64,000 bases of DNA from Alteromonas aquimaris (lineage in GTDB: Bacteria > Pseudomonadota > Gammaproteobacteria > Enterobacterales > Alteromonadaceae). Shown one piece after another: positions 18,169 to 26,294 of this stretch (its first letter is position 1; each line of letters starts with the position of its first letter). The DNA is taken from NCBI RefSeq assembly GCF_026183695.1, contig NZ_JAPFRD010000002.1:116279-180278 (forward strand), given 5' to 3'. Position numbers and translations under genes: made by a program. Below the pieces are notes generated by a model. It saw only the letters and a list, made by a program, of their open reading frames with translations, was not told the origin of the DNA and made no database searches.

Positions 18169-18187
18169 TCATGAAAGTTAAATATGA
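18147..18187. repeat. Array junction repeat, copy C
   Basis: CAACACACAGCGGAACAGTC followed by ACTCATGAAAGTTAAATATGA. It is essentially identical to copy A at 15637-15677, although here it is fused to a different break point of the toxin gene (just after the E-x-K codons). Confidence 0.7.
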
Positions 18188-19057
18188 TTAACTGGTGGGT
18201 GCAAAACGATTATAAATCCACCATTCAGGTAAATAATCATTGGTGTGCTTGAGCATCCAGCCGTGTCTGTCGTAGGCTAAGCTAGCGGTAGCAATCAAGT
18301 CTGAGGGATAGGCCATTTGGTCAATGCCAAATGGGATATGGTTGGACATGGCCGCCTTATGGTGGGCTTTACCCGCTACGCGCATACTTTTTTCATAATT
18401 TACTTCATCACCAATCGCTACATAATACAAAGGCTGTAAGGCAACTCTGGCCCTGGGATGCAATTCTGGTGCAAACACTTCGGTATATTGCCTGAGCAAT
18501 CGTTCGTGCTGTGCATCAGGTGTTAACATACCTTTGATATATTCCACATAGAAGCGCGCCATATCGGCAGATTTTGGTTCTGCTTGAGCAGCTTCTTCGG
18601 GATCAAATTGCATATGCATTTCCACCAAATCTGGTCTGCGCATACTGATTGATTCGAATATGAATCGCGCCCAACTTAATCTATCAAGCGGACCCATTCG
18701 AGGAAGAAGGAGGCCAGTGATACCATTCACGGTCACTTCTTGAGGGGGGGCGTTCGAATCTGTTGCCCTTTTCATCAATACTTCGAGTGCATTAAAGCTG
18801 GTTTCTAGATGTTGCATTGCAGCCATGAAATCAGATTTAGCTTTGGTGTACCCATATAGTCTAAGAACTGAAAACGCTCGCTTGCGCTCCATTTCATAAA
18901 GTCGCCAAATCACAAACGCAAAATCATCATTCTTTCTTTCCAGCAAGTTCTCTAAACCAGCTTTATTGTATTCAGGTTCACCGTTCCTTAAAAACTCAAT
19001 CGTGCGTTCGAGATCTTTAGGTTCAGGAACGTAATTCTTAATATGAATTGATCTCAT
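18188..19057 (-). CDS. PoNi-type immunity protein, copy 5
   Basis: A 289-residue immunity protein. Its N-terminus (MRSIHIKNYVPEPKDLERTIEFLRNGEPEYNKAGLENLLERK) is close to copy 6 over the first 45 residues, its residues 50-95 are its own, and from about residue 96 it matches copies 3 and 4 almost exactly. This mosaic of neighbours is typical of gene conversion. It lies 20 bases downstream of the intact toxin domain at 19078-19662, its likely cognate toxin. Confidence 0.75.
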   Translation of the reverse strand: MRSIHIKNYVPEPKDLERTIEFLRNGEPEYNKAGLENLLERKNDDFAFVIWRLYEMERKRAFSVLRLYGYTKAKSDFMAAMQHLETSFNALEVLMKRATDSNAPPQEVTVNGITGLLLPRMGPLDRLSWARFIFESISMRRPDLVEMHMQFDPEEAAQAEPKSADMARFYVEYIKGMLTPDAQHERLLRQYTEVFAPELHPRARVALQPLYYVAIGDEVNYEKSMRVAGKAHHKAAMSNHIPFGIDQMAYPSDLIATASLAYDRHGWMLKHTNDYLPEWWIYNRFAPTS

Positions 19058-19077
19058 TTAGACACTAACCCTCAAAA

Positions 19078-19662
19078 TTAGCCTCCATTAGGTGGAGGAG
19101 TTTTGATCCCAAAATAACTATCATTAACCGTGGCTAAGTTTTCATGCGCATCATATCGAGCGTCACTAATTGAGCGGAACTGCACATTATTGTTTTTTAG
19201 CCAGTGTAAGGCGTTACGCATATCTGGGGTGAGGCTTTCCAAGCCTAGCCTTTCTTCTTTTGCAATCATATCAGTCACCAAACTGGTGTGATACTCCTGA
19301 GTACCTTGCTGTACATATTGTGTTTTACCAATTGTTAAACGCTTGCCCAAGCCAGAATTGCCTCCCTTGGCCTCAATAACCACATATTTTGTTGTTCCAG
19401 TTTCATCCACATATCTTACTATCAAGTCGATGTTATTAGCTTTAGAACGATCTCCCCAATCTGGTTGGATAATTTCACCATTGGGATATTCAGCTTTTGC
19501 CGTTTCTCGCGCTATTAACAACCCTTCCGCTTCAGACAAATCTTTGTGTTGCTGATGGAGCTCCCTATATTTCTCTTGATCCGCTGAATTCGTTGAAACT
19601 TTCAACCTTTGTTTTTCATTATAAATTTCCAAGCGTTTCTGATAAATTTCTTGTAGTGACAT
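19078..19662 (-). CDS. PoNe-type DNase toxin domain without delivery domain
   Basis: A 194-residue domain from ATG at 19662. The frame stays open upstream to about 19767, and the extra codons (ending HISFDGKTIEIKNFGN) resemble the start of the toxin at 14976-15614, so the ATG may be an internal methionine of a once longer gene. A charged helical region (about 5-55) precedes the nuclease core: NNIDLIVRY, the E-x-K motif IEAKGG (about 100-105), GLGKRLTIGK and YVQQGTQEYHTSLV. The C-terminal end is YFGIKTPPPNGG. It is best read as an orphan toxin cassette with immunity copy 5 downstream; activity and expression are unknown. Confidence 0.65.
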   Translation of the reverse strand: MSLQEIYQKRLEIYNEKQRLKVSTNSADQEKYRELHQQHKDLSEAEGLLIARETAKAEYPNGEIIQPDWGDRSKANNIDLIVRYVDETGTTKYVVIEAKGGNSGLGKRLTIGKTQYVQQGTQEYHTSLVTDMIAKEERLGLESLTPDMRNALHWLKNNNVQFRSISDARYDAHENLATVNDSYFGIKTPPPNGG

Positions 19663-19743
19663 GTTACCGAAGTTCTTGATTTCGATTGTTTTGCCATCAA
19701 AACTTATGTGGGAAACATTGGTTTGTTTTACATCCGGTGATGA

Positions 19744-20028
19744 TCTAAATGGGATAATACAGGACAGTCACTTAATTTCCGTTATTCCCCCACCCACTAT
19801 TGTTCGCAAGATGCGAAGGGGACGAAATTGAAGTGTAGTGGTGATACAGTTGAAAAAGCCATACTCACACTTTCCAGATTTGCAGAAGAGGAGTGTGAAA
19901 CGCAAGCTTCTTTAGGTGCTTATGAGATCACCGTAGTGCCAAGAGAGACTCAGGCATATGTCAATAATAGTTGGATAAATATAGGGGGCACCTACTATCG
20001 AGTGAGTGCCCCTTATTCCTGCAAGTAA
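19744..20028 (+). pseudogene. Broken copy of the small lipoprotein
   Basis: The open frame after a TGA at 19741 shows homology to the lipoprotein at 12703-13053 from about 19795 on: HYCSQDAKGTKLKCSGDTVEKA against FAHCSARETLLSCSEDTVEQA, and AYVNNSWINIGGTYYRVSAPYSC at the end. The signal peptide and lipobox are missing and replaced by junction-like sequence (TGQSL), so it is a remnant. A TTG at 19828 could start a 66-residue peptide. Its 3' end lies ten bases from the 3' end of immunity copy 6, the same convergent layout as the intact copy has with immunity copy 1. Confidence 0.65.
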
Positions 20029-20037
20029 AAAATATGA

Positions 20038-20907
20038 TTAACTGGCAGGTGCAAAACGATTATAAATCCACCATTCAGGTAAATAATCATTCGTGTGCTT
20101 GAGCATCCAGCCGTGTCTGTCGTAGGCTAAGCTAGCGGTAGCAATCAAGTCTGAGGGATAGGCCATTTGGTCAATGCCAAATGGGATATGGTTGGACATG
20201 GCCGCCTTATGGTGGGCTTTACCCGCTACGCGCATACTTTTTTCATAATTTACTTCATCACCAATCGCTACATAATACAAAGGCTGTAAGGCAACTCTGG
20301 CCCTGGGATGCAATTCTGGTGCAAAAACTTCGGTATATTGCCGGAGCAATCGTTCGTGCTGTGCATCAGGTGTTAACATTCCTTTGATATATTCCACATA
20401 GAAGCGCGCCATATCAGCAGATTTAGGCTCTGCTTGAGCAGCTTCTTCGGGATCAAATTGCATATGCCTTTCCACCAAGTCTGGTCTGCGCATACTGATT
20501 GATTCGAAAATATATCGCGCCCACGCCAGTCTATTGAGCGGACCCTTTCGAGGATGTAATTTTCCGCTAATGCCCATCACGGTCACTTCTTGAGAAGTTG
20601 TGTTGAAAATATTTTTCGTTTCCATCAACATTTCAAGTGCGTTAAAGCTTGTTTTTAGATGTTGCATTGCATCAGTGAAATCAGATTTATCATGACTATA
20701 ATCATAGAGTTGAAGGAGAGAGAACGTCCTATGCCGCTCCATATTATAGATTTCCCAAATGATGAACGCGAAATCCTCATCCTTTCTTTCCAACAAATTC
20801 TTTAAACCAGCTTTATTGCGCTCTGGTTCGCCATTTCTTAAGTATTCAATTGTGCGTTCGAGGTCCTTAGGTTCTGGAACGAAATTTTTAATATGGATTG
20901 ATCTCAT
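20038..20907 (-). CDS. PoNi-type immunity protein, copy 6
   Basis: A 289-residue immunity protein at the upstream (right) end of the array. It shares its first 45 residues with copy 5 and the last 150 with copies 3-5, but about residues 48-135 differ, including METKNIFNTTSQEVTVMGISGKLHPRKGPLNRLAWARY in place of the common middle (shared core EVTV). This makes it the most divergent of the 3-6 sub-family and the possible source copy. The truncated toxin at 20928-21407 lies 20 bases upstream. Confidence 0.75.
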   Translation of the reverse strand: MRSIHIKNFVPEPKDLERTIEYLRNGEPERNKAGLKNLLERKDEDFAFIIWEIYNMERHRTFSLLQLYDYSHDKSDFTDAMQHLKTSFNALEMLMETKNIFNTTSQEVTVMGISGKLHPRKGPLNRLAWARYIFESISMRRPDLVERHMQFDPEEAAQAEPKSADMARFYVEYIKGMLTPDAQHERLLRQYTEVFAPELHPRARVALQPLYYVAIGDEVNYEKSMRVAGKAHHKAAMSNHIPFGIDQMAYPSDLIATASLAYDRHGWMLKHTNDYLPEWWIYNRFAPAS

Positions 20908-20927
20908 TTAAGTACTAATCCTCAACA

Positions 20928-21407
20928 TTAGCCTCTGGGTGGAGGGGTTTTGATTCCAAAATAACTATCATTAATTGTGGCCAAGTTCTCATGCGCATCA
21001 TATCGAGCGTCACTAAACGAGCGAAATTCAACGTTATTTCTCTTAATCCAATCTAGCGCGTCACGCATATCTTGAGAAAGATTTGCACTACCCAAACGTC
21101 CTTCTTTCGCAATCATATCAGTCACCAAACTGGTGTGATACTCCTGAGTACCTTGCTGTACATATTGTGTTTTACCAATTGTTAAACGCTTGCCCAAGCC
21201 AGAATTGCCTCCCTTGGCCTCAATAACCACATATTTTGTTGTTCCAGTTTCATCCACATATCTTACTATCAAGTCGATGTTATTAGCTTTTGAGCCATCT
21301 CCCCAATCAGGTTGAATAATATCACCATAGGGGTATTCAGCTCTTGCCGTTTCTCGCGCTATTAATAACGCTTCTACTTCAGATAAGTCTTTGTTATTAA
21401 AAGGCCG
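20928..21407 (-). pseudogene. 5'-truncated PoNe toxin domain
   Basis: An open frame of about 159 codons without an ATG near its beginning. It begins after an in-frame TGA (21408-21410) with NNKDLSEVEALLIARETARAEY, homologous to the middle of the toxin at 19078-19662, and continues through NNIDLIVRY, the E-x-K motif IEAKGG and YVQQGTQEYHTSLV to KTPPPRG. The nuclease core is intact but the N-terminal 30-40 residues and any delivery domain are missing; a TTG at 21272 would make only the last 114 residues. This is the right boundary of the array, where the parental toxin gene would be expected. Confidence 0.65.
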
Positions 21408-21786
21408 TCACTCGGTTTTCACGCGATAGTATCTATAGAAAAGTCACGTGTAAAAATAATGGTGAGTTCTTTGAAATCTTATTTTTCCGAAGGCAACGTA
21501 AAAAGTACTGAATCGACACTAATTTCCTAGACACCTCTTAGTTAGATAAACTAACTAAAAATACAGGGGTTTTTAGGAGTGGAAAGCCCTGCCCTGGATA
21601 GTGGTGATTAAAAACCTAGATAGAGTTTGCGTTGGGGCTGGATAAAGTATGACAGGAATCATAACCGTCCAGCTTCAAAAGTGGCTTGTGGTGTAGCGAA
21701 ATCAGGGGAAATGTACGGTTAACTATTTCCCCTCTGCGATGGTAGCGCCTCTATTAAAGAAGCGTTTTGATGTATAGGGTGACAGG
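21408..21786. other. Intergenic region with two hairpins
   Basis: No gene is supported. It holds two perfect inverted repeats: TTAGTTAG / CTAACTAA (21538-21545 and 21551-21558, five-base loop) and AGGGGAAAT / ATTTCCCCT (21704-21712 and 21725-21733, twelve-base loop). The second lies 54 bases downstream of the csbD-like stop and may end that transcript, although it lacks a long T-run. This is the sequence that replaces the 5' part of the toxin gene at the array's right edge. Confidence 0.5.
21704..21733 (-). terminator. Possible terminator of the csbD-like gene
   Basis: A perfect nine-base-pair stem (AGGGGAAAT / ATTTCCCCT) with a twelve-base loop lies just downstream of csbD on the minus strand. 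Only GATTTC follows on that strand, so termination would be weak or rho-dependent. Confidence 0.35.
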
Positions 21787-21966
21787 CTAATCAGAACCAA
21801 ATGCGTCTTTAACCTCGCCTTTAATTTTTTTAGCGGAGCCTTTAGTTTGATCTGCTTTACCTTCGTTTTCCATTTCCTTATCATTTGTTACCGAACCGGT
21901 CACTTCTTTCGCCTTGCCTTTGGCTTTATCCATTGTTCCTTCTGCTTTATCTGATGATGCTGACAT
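21787..21966 (-). CDS. CsbD family stress-response protein
   Basis: A 59-residue, very hydrophilic lysine- and glycine-rich protein with the CsbD/YjbJ repeat pattern: KAEGTMDKAKGKAKEVTGSVTND (shortened: DKAKGKAKEVTG) and KADQTKGSAKKIKGEVKDAFG (shortened: KGSAKKIKGEVKD). CsbD-like proteins accumulate under general stress in many bacteria; their molecular function is unknown. The ATG at 21966 is chosen because it follows an AAGAGGA ribosome-binding site; an in-frame ATG at 22011 would add an unrelated leader. Confidence 0.9.
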   Translation of the reverse strand: MSASSDKAEGTMDKAKGKAKEVTGSVTNDKEMENEGKADQTKGSAKKIKGEVKDAFGSD

Positions 21967-22512
21967 ATTAATGTCCTCTTTTGTGGGTTTATAATAATGC
22001 CAAGGTTCCAACTGACACCAAGGCTATCCTGTATTGTGCAAGAGTAATACCACCTCGCAGATTGAGGCGCTGCTGGCTTATCTTCCAATATATCCCTGAT
22101 GGCTAGCTTATTGTGGTCTCGCTAGCGGCTATGCTGCTGCATAGTTCGCCAAATGGAAAAAAATTTACCCCCTAAAATGGTTTCTATATAGGGGGTGTGA
22201 AAACAACTGTCGTTTCAATGGTTATGTAACATTTACAGGTAAATTGTAAGCCATAGGATGGGAGCTGGTGACACAAAATATGTTTATCGGGCCGACATTC
22301 TGCTGATAGATGTACGCCTAATTTTGCTAAGGAAAGGGATGACGCGAAAGCTACATTAGAAGTTTATGGATTCAGGAATAAATAGAACGATCACTTTGTA
22401 AATCTCCCTAAACGGAGACATATTTAATTGCGGTTTTCTACATAATTAATGCAGGAAATCACAATAAAAAATCAGACATACTTGGAAGTACAGCTCACTC
22501 ATCCTGTCCCCG
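21967..22512. other. Intergenic region between csbD-like gene and pcm
   Basis: About 550 bases with no supported gene. It should contain the csbD-like promoter and the end of the pcm transcript. An inverted repeat ACCCCCTA / TAGGGGGT (22167-22174 and 22189-22196) is followed on the minus strand by AAATTTTTTT, so it may act as a distant terminator for pcm. Confidence 0.45.
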
Positions 22513-23166
22513 CTACCATCCGTATTCTCCTATTAATGGCACAAAACGTACGGCGCCGTGTTCAGTGCGTTTGTAGCGGTTGACGTCGGTACGTTGAATC
22601 TTCAGCAGGTGCTGGTATGTCTCATCACCCACAGGAATAACCAGGCTGCCGCCCAGTACTAACTGGTGTTTTAAGCTTTCGGGAATAGCAGGTGACGCAG
22701 CAGTGACGATGATGGCATCGAACGGTGCTGCTTGCTGCAGGCCTTTAGTCCCGTCGCCTTCTATGATAGTAATGTTGTTATAACCAAGTTTTTCAATCAC
22801 CTTACGTGCGCGGGCAGCAAGCCCGGGCTTGCGCTCAATAGAAATCACCTGTGCTGCAATCTGCCCCAGTATTGCAGCGCCATAGCCTGAGCCGGCGCCT
22901 ATTTCCAGCACTTTTGCGTCGTTTTTCACTTCTGCTAATTCTGCCATTTTGGCGACTATATAAGGCTGGGAAATAGTTTGGCCTTCGTCTATCGGTAGGG
23001 GAGCGTCAACATAGGCATGGCCAAAATGAATCGCGCTGATAAAAGCTTCGCGAGGTACTGTGGCCATTGCGCGAAGCACATGACTATCTTGGATACCACG
23101 TTCACCAAGGTGACGGGTAAGCATCAGCTGTTTTGCACGCGAATTTTCGCTGTCAGACTGTTGCAT
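22513..23166 (-). CDS. pcm: Protein-L-isoaspartate O-methyltransferase
   Basis: A 217-residue enzyme that methylates isoaspartyl residues in damaged proteins with S-adenosylmethionine, starting their repair. Seen: VPREAFI (about residues 33-39), DEGQTISQPYIVAKM (about 59-73), the cofactor loop LEIGAGSGYGAAIL (about 86-99) and GDGTKGL (about 137-143). Length fits the family. In many relatives pcm lies between surE and nlpD-rpoS; here those neighbours are absent, so the usual block is broken up. Confidence 0.95.
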   Translation of the reverse strand: MQQSDSENSRAKQLMLTRHLGERGIQDSHVLRAMATVPREAFISAIHFGHAYVDAPLPIDEGQTISQPYIVAKMAELAEVKNDAKVLEIGAGSGYGAAILGQIAAQVISIERKPGLAARARKVIEKLGYNNITIIEGDGTKGLQQAAPFDAIIVTAASPAIPESLKHQLVLGGSLVIPVGDETYQHLLKIQRTDVNRYKRTEHGAVRFVPLIGEYGW

Positions 23167-23677
23167 TCAATTAAGCCGCGACTATGTTTGTAAGCGTTAA
23201 GTTTAGCTGGGATCACGCTACTCAACCATAATAATCGGTAAGGTTATCTGCGCTTCACCTTGAAAAAAATATCACAGCAAGGGGCGAGTAGGTTTTTTCT
23301 AACTTCCCATTTCAGGGCTTGATGGGGCGATGCAATGGATGAATGCGTGTTGACTGATTTTGTCCGTGCTGCGGCATGGCCGCTATTGCGCATAAGGGTA
23401 GCGAAAGCGTGTTAATCCAAGTAGTTTGCCCTCTCGTTAAGCGAGGCCTCTTTCTTTCCTTTTACAATCGTCCGAGCAAACTTAGGCAAGGGTGGCTCTC
23501 CCGCGTACGAAATGACTTTCGAATACCCCCTTTGAGTTAAAGCACACTACTGCAAGGAAAGTTGCCACAACCTCATCGATTCGATTCAATTTGCATATGG
23601 CGACTGAATACGCGAGTGATCACATCGATAGTTGCTTTGGTATCAATAGCATCTGCAACAATACCGGAATAAGGCGT
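23167..23677. other. Divergent intergenic region
   Basis: About 500 bases between the starts of pcm (minus) and the epimerase fusion (plus). No gene is supported. The first 29 codons of the longest frame of the fusion (23591-23677) fall here; they show no ribosome-binding site and no homology to the epimerase fold. A short hairpin CTCG/CGAG near 23435 is followed by a pyrimidine-rich tract but is too weak to call. Confidence 0.4.
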
Positions 23678-26149
23678 ATGGTACATAACAGGGAGCAATC
23701 CATTGTTTTATTAACGGGGGCCTCAGGAGATGTGGGCGCGGCGCTGTGCGAATCGCTTAAACAAACCCACTTTGTTATCGGGCTGGATATCCAACCCTGT
23801 GAAGCAGCGGATGTAAGTATTGAATGTGACTTTACCTCGCGCGATTCCATCAAACTAGCGCTGCATAAAATTGCGGAAAACTATCATTCACATATCACCG
23901 CTGTTATTCATCTTGCTGCCTATTTCGATTTTACCGGTGAACATAATCCGCTTTACGACAAACTTAATGTTGAAGGTACGCGCTTTTTCCTGGAAGAGTT
24001 ACAGCACTATGAGGTAGAAACCTTTATATATGCTTCCACTATGCTGGTGCACGAAGCGGGCGTGCCGGGTCAGAAAATTTCCGAAAATAGCCCAATCAAA
24101 CCGGGGTGGGCTTATCCGCAATCTAAAGCAAAAGCGGAGCAGGCGATAAAAGAATCTCACGGCAAAATTCCTTACACCATATTACGCATGGCTGGGTTAT
24201 ATGATGAAGAAAGTGCGGTTCCAACTCTTAGCCACCAAATCGCGCGCATTTACGAACGGCAGTTAAAAAGCTGGCTCTATTCAGGGGATTCGCAAGCGGG
24301 GCAGGCATTTTTACATAAAGAGGATATGATTGATTTATTCGCCAAAGCCATTGAAAAACGTAAACACCTGCCGAACGAAACCATATTGCTGGCGGGTGAA
24401 AGCGAGGTGATGAGCTATCAGGCGCTGCAAAACCGTATCGGTCATATCATTTATGGAGAGCGCGAGTGGACTACGATTTCAGTACCAGAATTTGTGGCTA
24501 AACCTGGCGCCTGGGTGGAAGAACACGCTGAGCCTATTATTCCCGATGCCATCGATCATGGAGAAAAGCCTTTCATTCGCCCTTTTATGATTGATTTATC
24601 CAGTGATCATTATGAGCTGGACTATAGCAAAGCGGAGCAATTATTGGGCTGGCGACCAAAGCATCGAATTTACGATGGCATTAAAGCACTCATCGTAAAT
24701 TTAAAAGCCGACCCAGCGGCATGGTATGAACGCAACGGTATCGTATTACCTGATTGGGTAGAGACATCAAAGGAAAAACACGTTAACGCCGATCGTATCC
24801 GCGAACAGCATGAAACCCACTATCAACAACAGCACTACCAATTTATCTGGGCCCACTTTGCTAATTTTGCGTTGGCATGCTGGCTTTTTACTGCCCCCTT
24901 CATATTGGGGTACGAAAGCCAGAACATGATTTATAGCAACCTGGCGTCGGGAGGGGCGTTGCTGGTGTTATCGCTGCTCTCCATGTCCTGGCGCATGAGC
25001 CTGGCACGTTACGCTACCGCAGGCGTGGGATTGTGGTTATTGGGCGCACCCCTGCTATTTTGGGCGCCCACCGCAGCCGCATATTTAAACGATACGCTGG
25101 TCGGCATGTTGGTTATTGGCTTTGCGGTCTGCTCGCGGCCCACGCCTGGAGTAGCGCAAGTGGCAGCGGAAACGGGGCCGAATACCCCCCCGGGATGGAG
25201 CTTTAACCCGTCCAGCTGGGTACAGCGCATGCCTATTATTTTACTAGCATTAGTAGGCTTTTTTATTTCCCGATACTTGTGCGCCTATCAACTGGGGCAC
25301 ATCGATGCAGTCTGGGACCCTTTCTTTGCAGACGCAGCTGGGACGACAAAAAATGGTACCGAAGCCATCATCACGTCGTCGGTGTCCGAGGCTTGGCCGG
25401 TTCCTGATGCTGGACTGGGGGCCATGACTTACGCATTAGAAATATTAACGGGGTTGATGGGGTCCACCAGAAGATGGCGTACTATGCCCTGGCTGGTGAT
25501 GTTTTTTGGCATTTTGATTGTGCCTTTAGGTGTCGTATCTGTGTTCTTTATTATCATTCAACCGATTGTAATTGGTACGTGGTGCACCTTGTGTTTAATA
25601 GGCGCGGCGGCAATGTTAATTCAAATTCCCTATTCACTGGACGAATTAGTGGCCACCTCAGAATTTCTGTATCGCCGTAAAAAACAGGGTCGTCCATTGC
25701 TACGTATCTTCTTTACGGGTGACACCGACGAGGGTAAATGGGAAGGCGATACAACAGAATTCAATCGCAGCGCCTGGTCAATTATCAAAGATATGCTTGG
25801 CGGCGGCGTGAATCTGCCGTGGAATCTGACCTTGTGCATTCCAATTGGATTATGGTTAATGTTCACGCGACTGACCCTTGATGCGCAAGGGGGGATGGCT
25901 AATGCCGATCACATCATTGGTTCGCTCGTGTTGACGGTGGTCGTTACATCTCTGGCAGAAACTGGCCGAATGGTACGTTATTTACTCATTCCGCTCGGCG
26001 CGGCACTGTTAATTACACCGTTTGTGTATGCCGTAGGCATGCTGTCGATGGCCGCAAGCTTACTTTGCGGGGTGTTACTTATTGTCTTAAGTATCCGCAG
26101 AGGTGGGGTAAACAATCGATATGGCTTGTGGGACAAAGCGATCGTTTAA
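23678..26149 (+). CDS. Epimerase-SPW-VKOR fusion membrane protein
   Basis: About 823 residues from the ATG at 23678, placed just before the Rossmann fold; in-frame TTG (23591) and ATG (23597) codons give longer forms, and none has a good ribosome-binding site. Domain order: an NAD(P)-binding epimerase/dehydratase (GASGDVGAAL near residue 15; the YxxxK motif YPQSK near 138-142), two SPW-type helical pairs (about 400-500), a vitamin K epoxide reductase-like bundle (about 530-660) with the CxxC motif WCTLC, and further membrane helices. VKOR proteins transfer electrons between quinones and disulfides. The fused arrangement suggests a membrane redox role, but substrate and partner are unknown. 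Confidence 0.85.
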   Translation: MVHNREQSIVLLTGASGDVGAALCESLKQTHFVIGLDIQPCEAADVSIECDFTSRDSIKLALHKIAENYHSHITAVIHLAAYFDFTGEHNPLYDKLNVEGTRFFLEELQHYEVETFIYASTMLVHEAGVPGQKISENSPIKPGWAYPQSKAKAEQAIKESHGKIPYTILRMAGLYDEESAVPTLSHQIARIYERQLKSWLYSGDSQAGQAFLHKEDMIDLFAKAIEKRKHLPNETILLAGESEVMSYQALQNRIGHIIYGEREWTTISVPEFVAKPGAWVEEHAEPIIPDAIDHGEKPFIRPFMIDLSSDHYELDYSKAEQLLGWRPKHRIYDGIKALIVNLKADPAAWYERNGIVLPDWVETSKEKHVNADRIREQHETHYQQQHYQFIWAHFANFALACWLFTAPFILGYESQNMIYSNLASGGALLVLSLLSMSWRMSLARYATAGVGLWLLGAPLLFWAPTAAAYLNDTLVGMLVIGFAVCSRPTPGVAQVAAETGPNTPPGWSFNPSSWVQRMPIILLALVGFFISRYLCAYQLGHIDAVWDPFFADAAGTTKNGTEAIITSSVSEAWPVPDAGLGAMTYALEILTGLMGSTRRWRTMPWLVMFFGILIVPLGVVSVFFIIIQPIVIGTWCTLCLIGAAAMLIQIPYSLDELVATSEFLYRRKKQGRPLLRIFFTGDTDEGKWEGDTTEFNRSAWSIIKDMLGGGVNLPWNLTLCIPIGLWLMFTRLTLDAQGGMANADHIIGSLVLTVVVTSLAETGRMVRYLLIPLGAALLITPFVYAVGMLSMAASLLCGVLLIVLSIRRGGVNNRYGLWDKAIV

Positions 26150-26223
26150 TAACATCACGGTACTAAACAATTCTTTACCATGACAATCCCCTCGCAAAGG
26201 GATAAGCTACACCTTATCTAATG

Positions 26224-26261
26224 GAATAAGCATTGATACTGAGCAAGATCGATGCTTATTC
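26224..26261. promoter_or_regulatory. Strong stem-loop ahead of ketoacyl synthase gene
   Basis: GAATAAGCATTGAT (26224-26237) pairs with ATCGATGCTTATTC (26248-26261) over 14 base pairs with one G-T pair and a ten-base loop. It lies 75 bases after the stop of the fusion gene and 33 bases before the next ATG. No T-run follows, so it may be a leader structure, an operator or a rho-independent-like pause rather than a plain terminator. Confidence 0.55.
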
Positions 26262-26294
26262 GTCTCAAGTAAGACATAAAATAAGAGAAATACT

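Larger units (their letters stand above)
13156..21407 (-). repeat. Tandem PoNe/PoNi cassette array
   Basis: Reading on the minus strand the order is toxin remnant-immunity 6, toxin domain-immunity 5, remnant-immunity 4, remnant-immunity 3, toxin domain-immunity 2, immunity 1. Blocks of about 500-600 bases at 15678, 16982, 18188 and 20038 are almost identical DNA, as are those at about 13250-13760 and 14150-14650. Toxin core blocks near 16760-16920, 18060-18146, 19260-19440 and 21115-21290 also repeat. Unit spacing is about 1.2-1.85 kb. The array probably grew by duplication and is being reshuffled by homologous recombination between units. Confidence 0.8.

Noticed and set aside
13156..21407. 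Assembly artefact caused by collapsed repeats
   Set aside because: Each unit has its own variable segments and break points, so the copies are real variants; long-read confirmation would still be useful.
13156..21407. CRISPR array
   Set aside because: Repeats are 0.5 kb coding blocks, not short direct repeats with unique spacers, and no cas genes are present.
23591..23677. N-terminal extension of the epimerase fusion
   Set aside because: Starts with TTG or ATG without ribosome-binding site, and the extra residues precede the Rossmann fold with no resemblance to the family; the ATG at 23678 is preferred, though its own ribosome-binding site is also weak.
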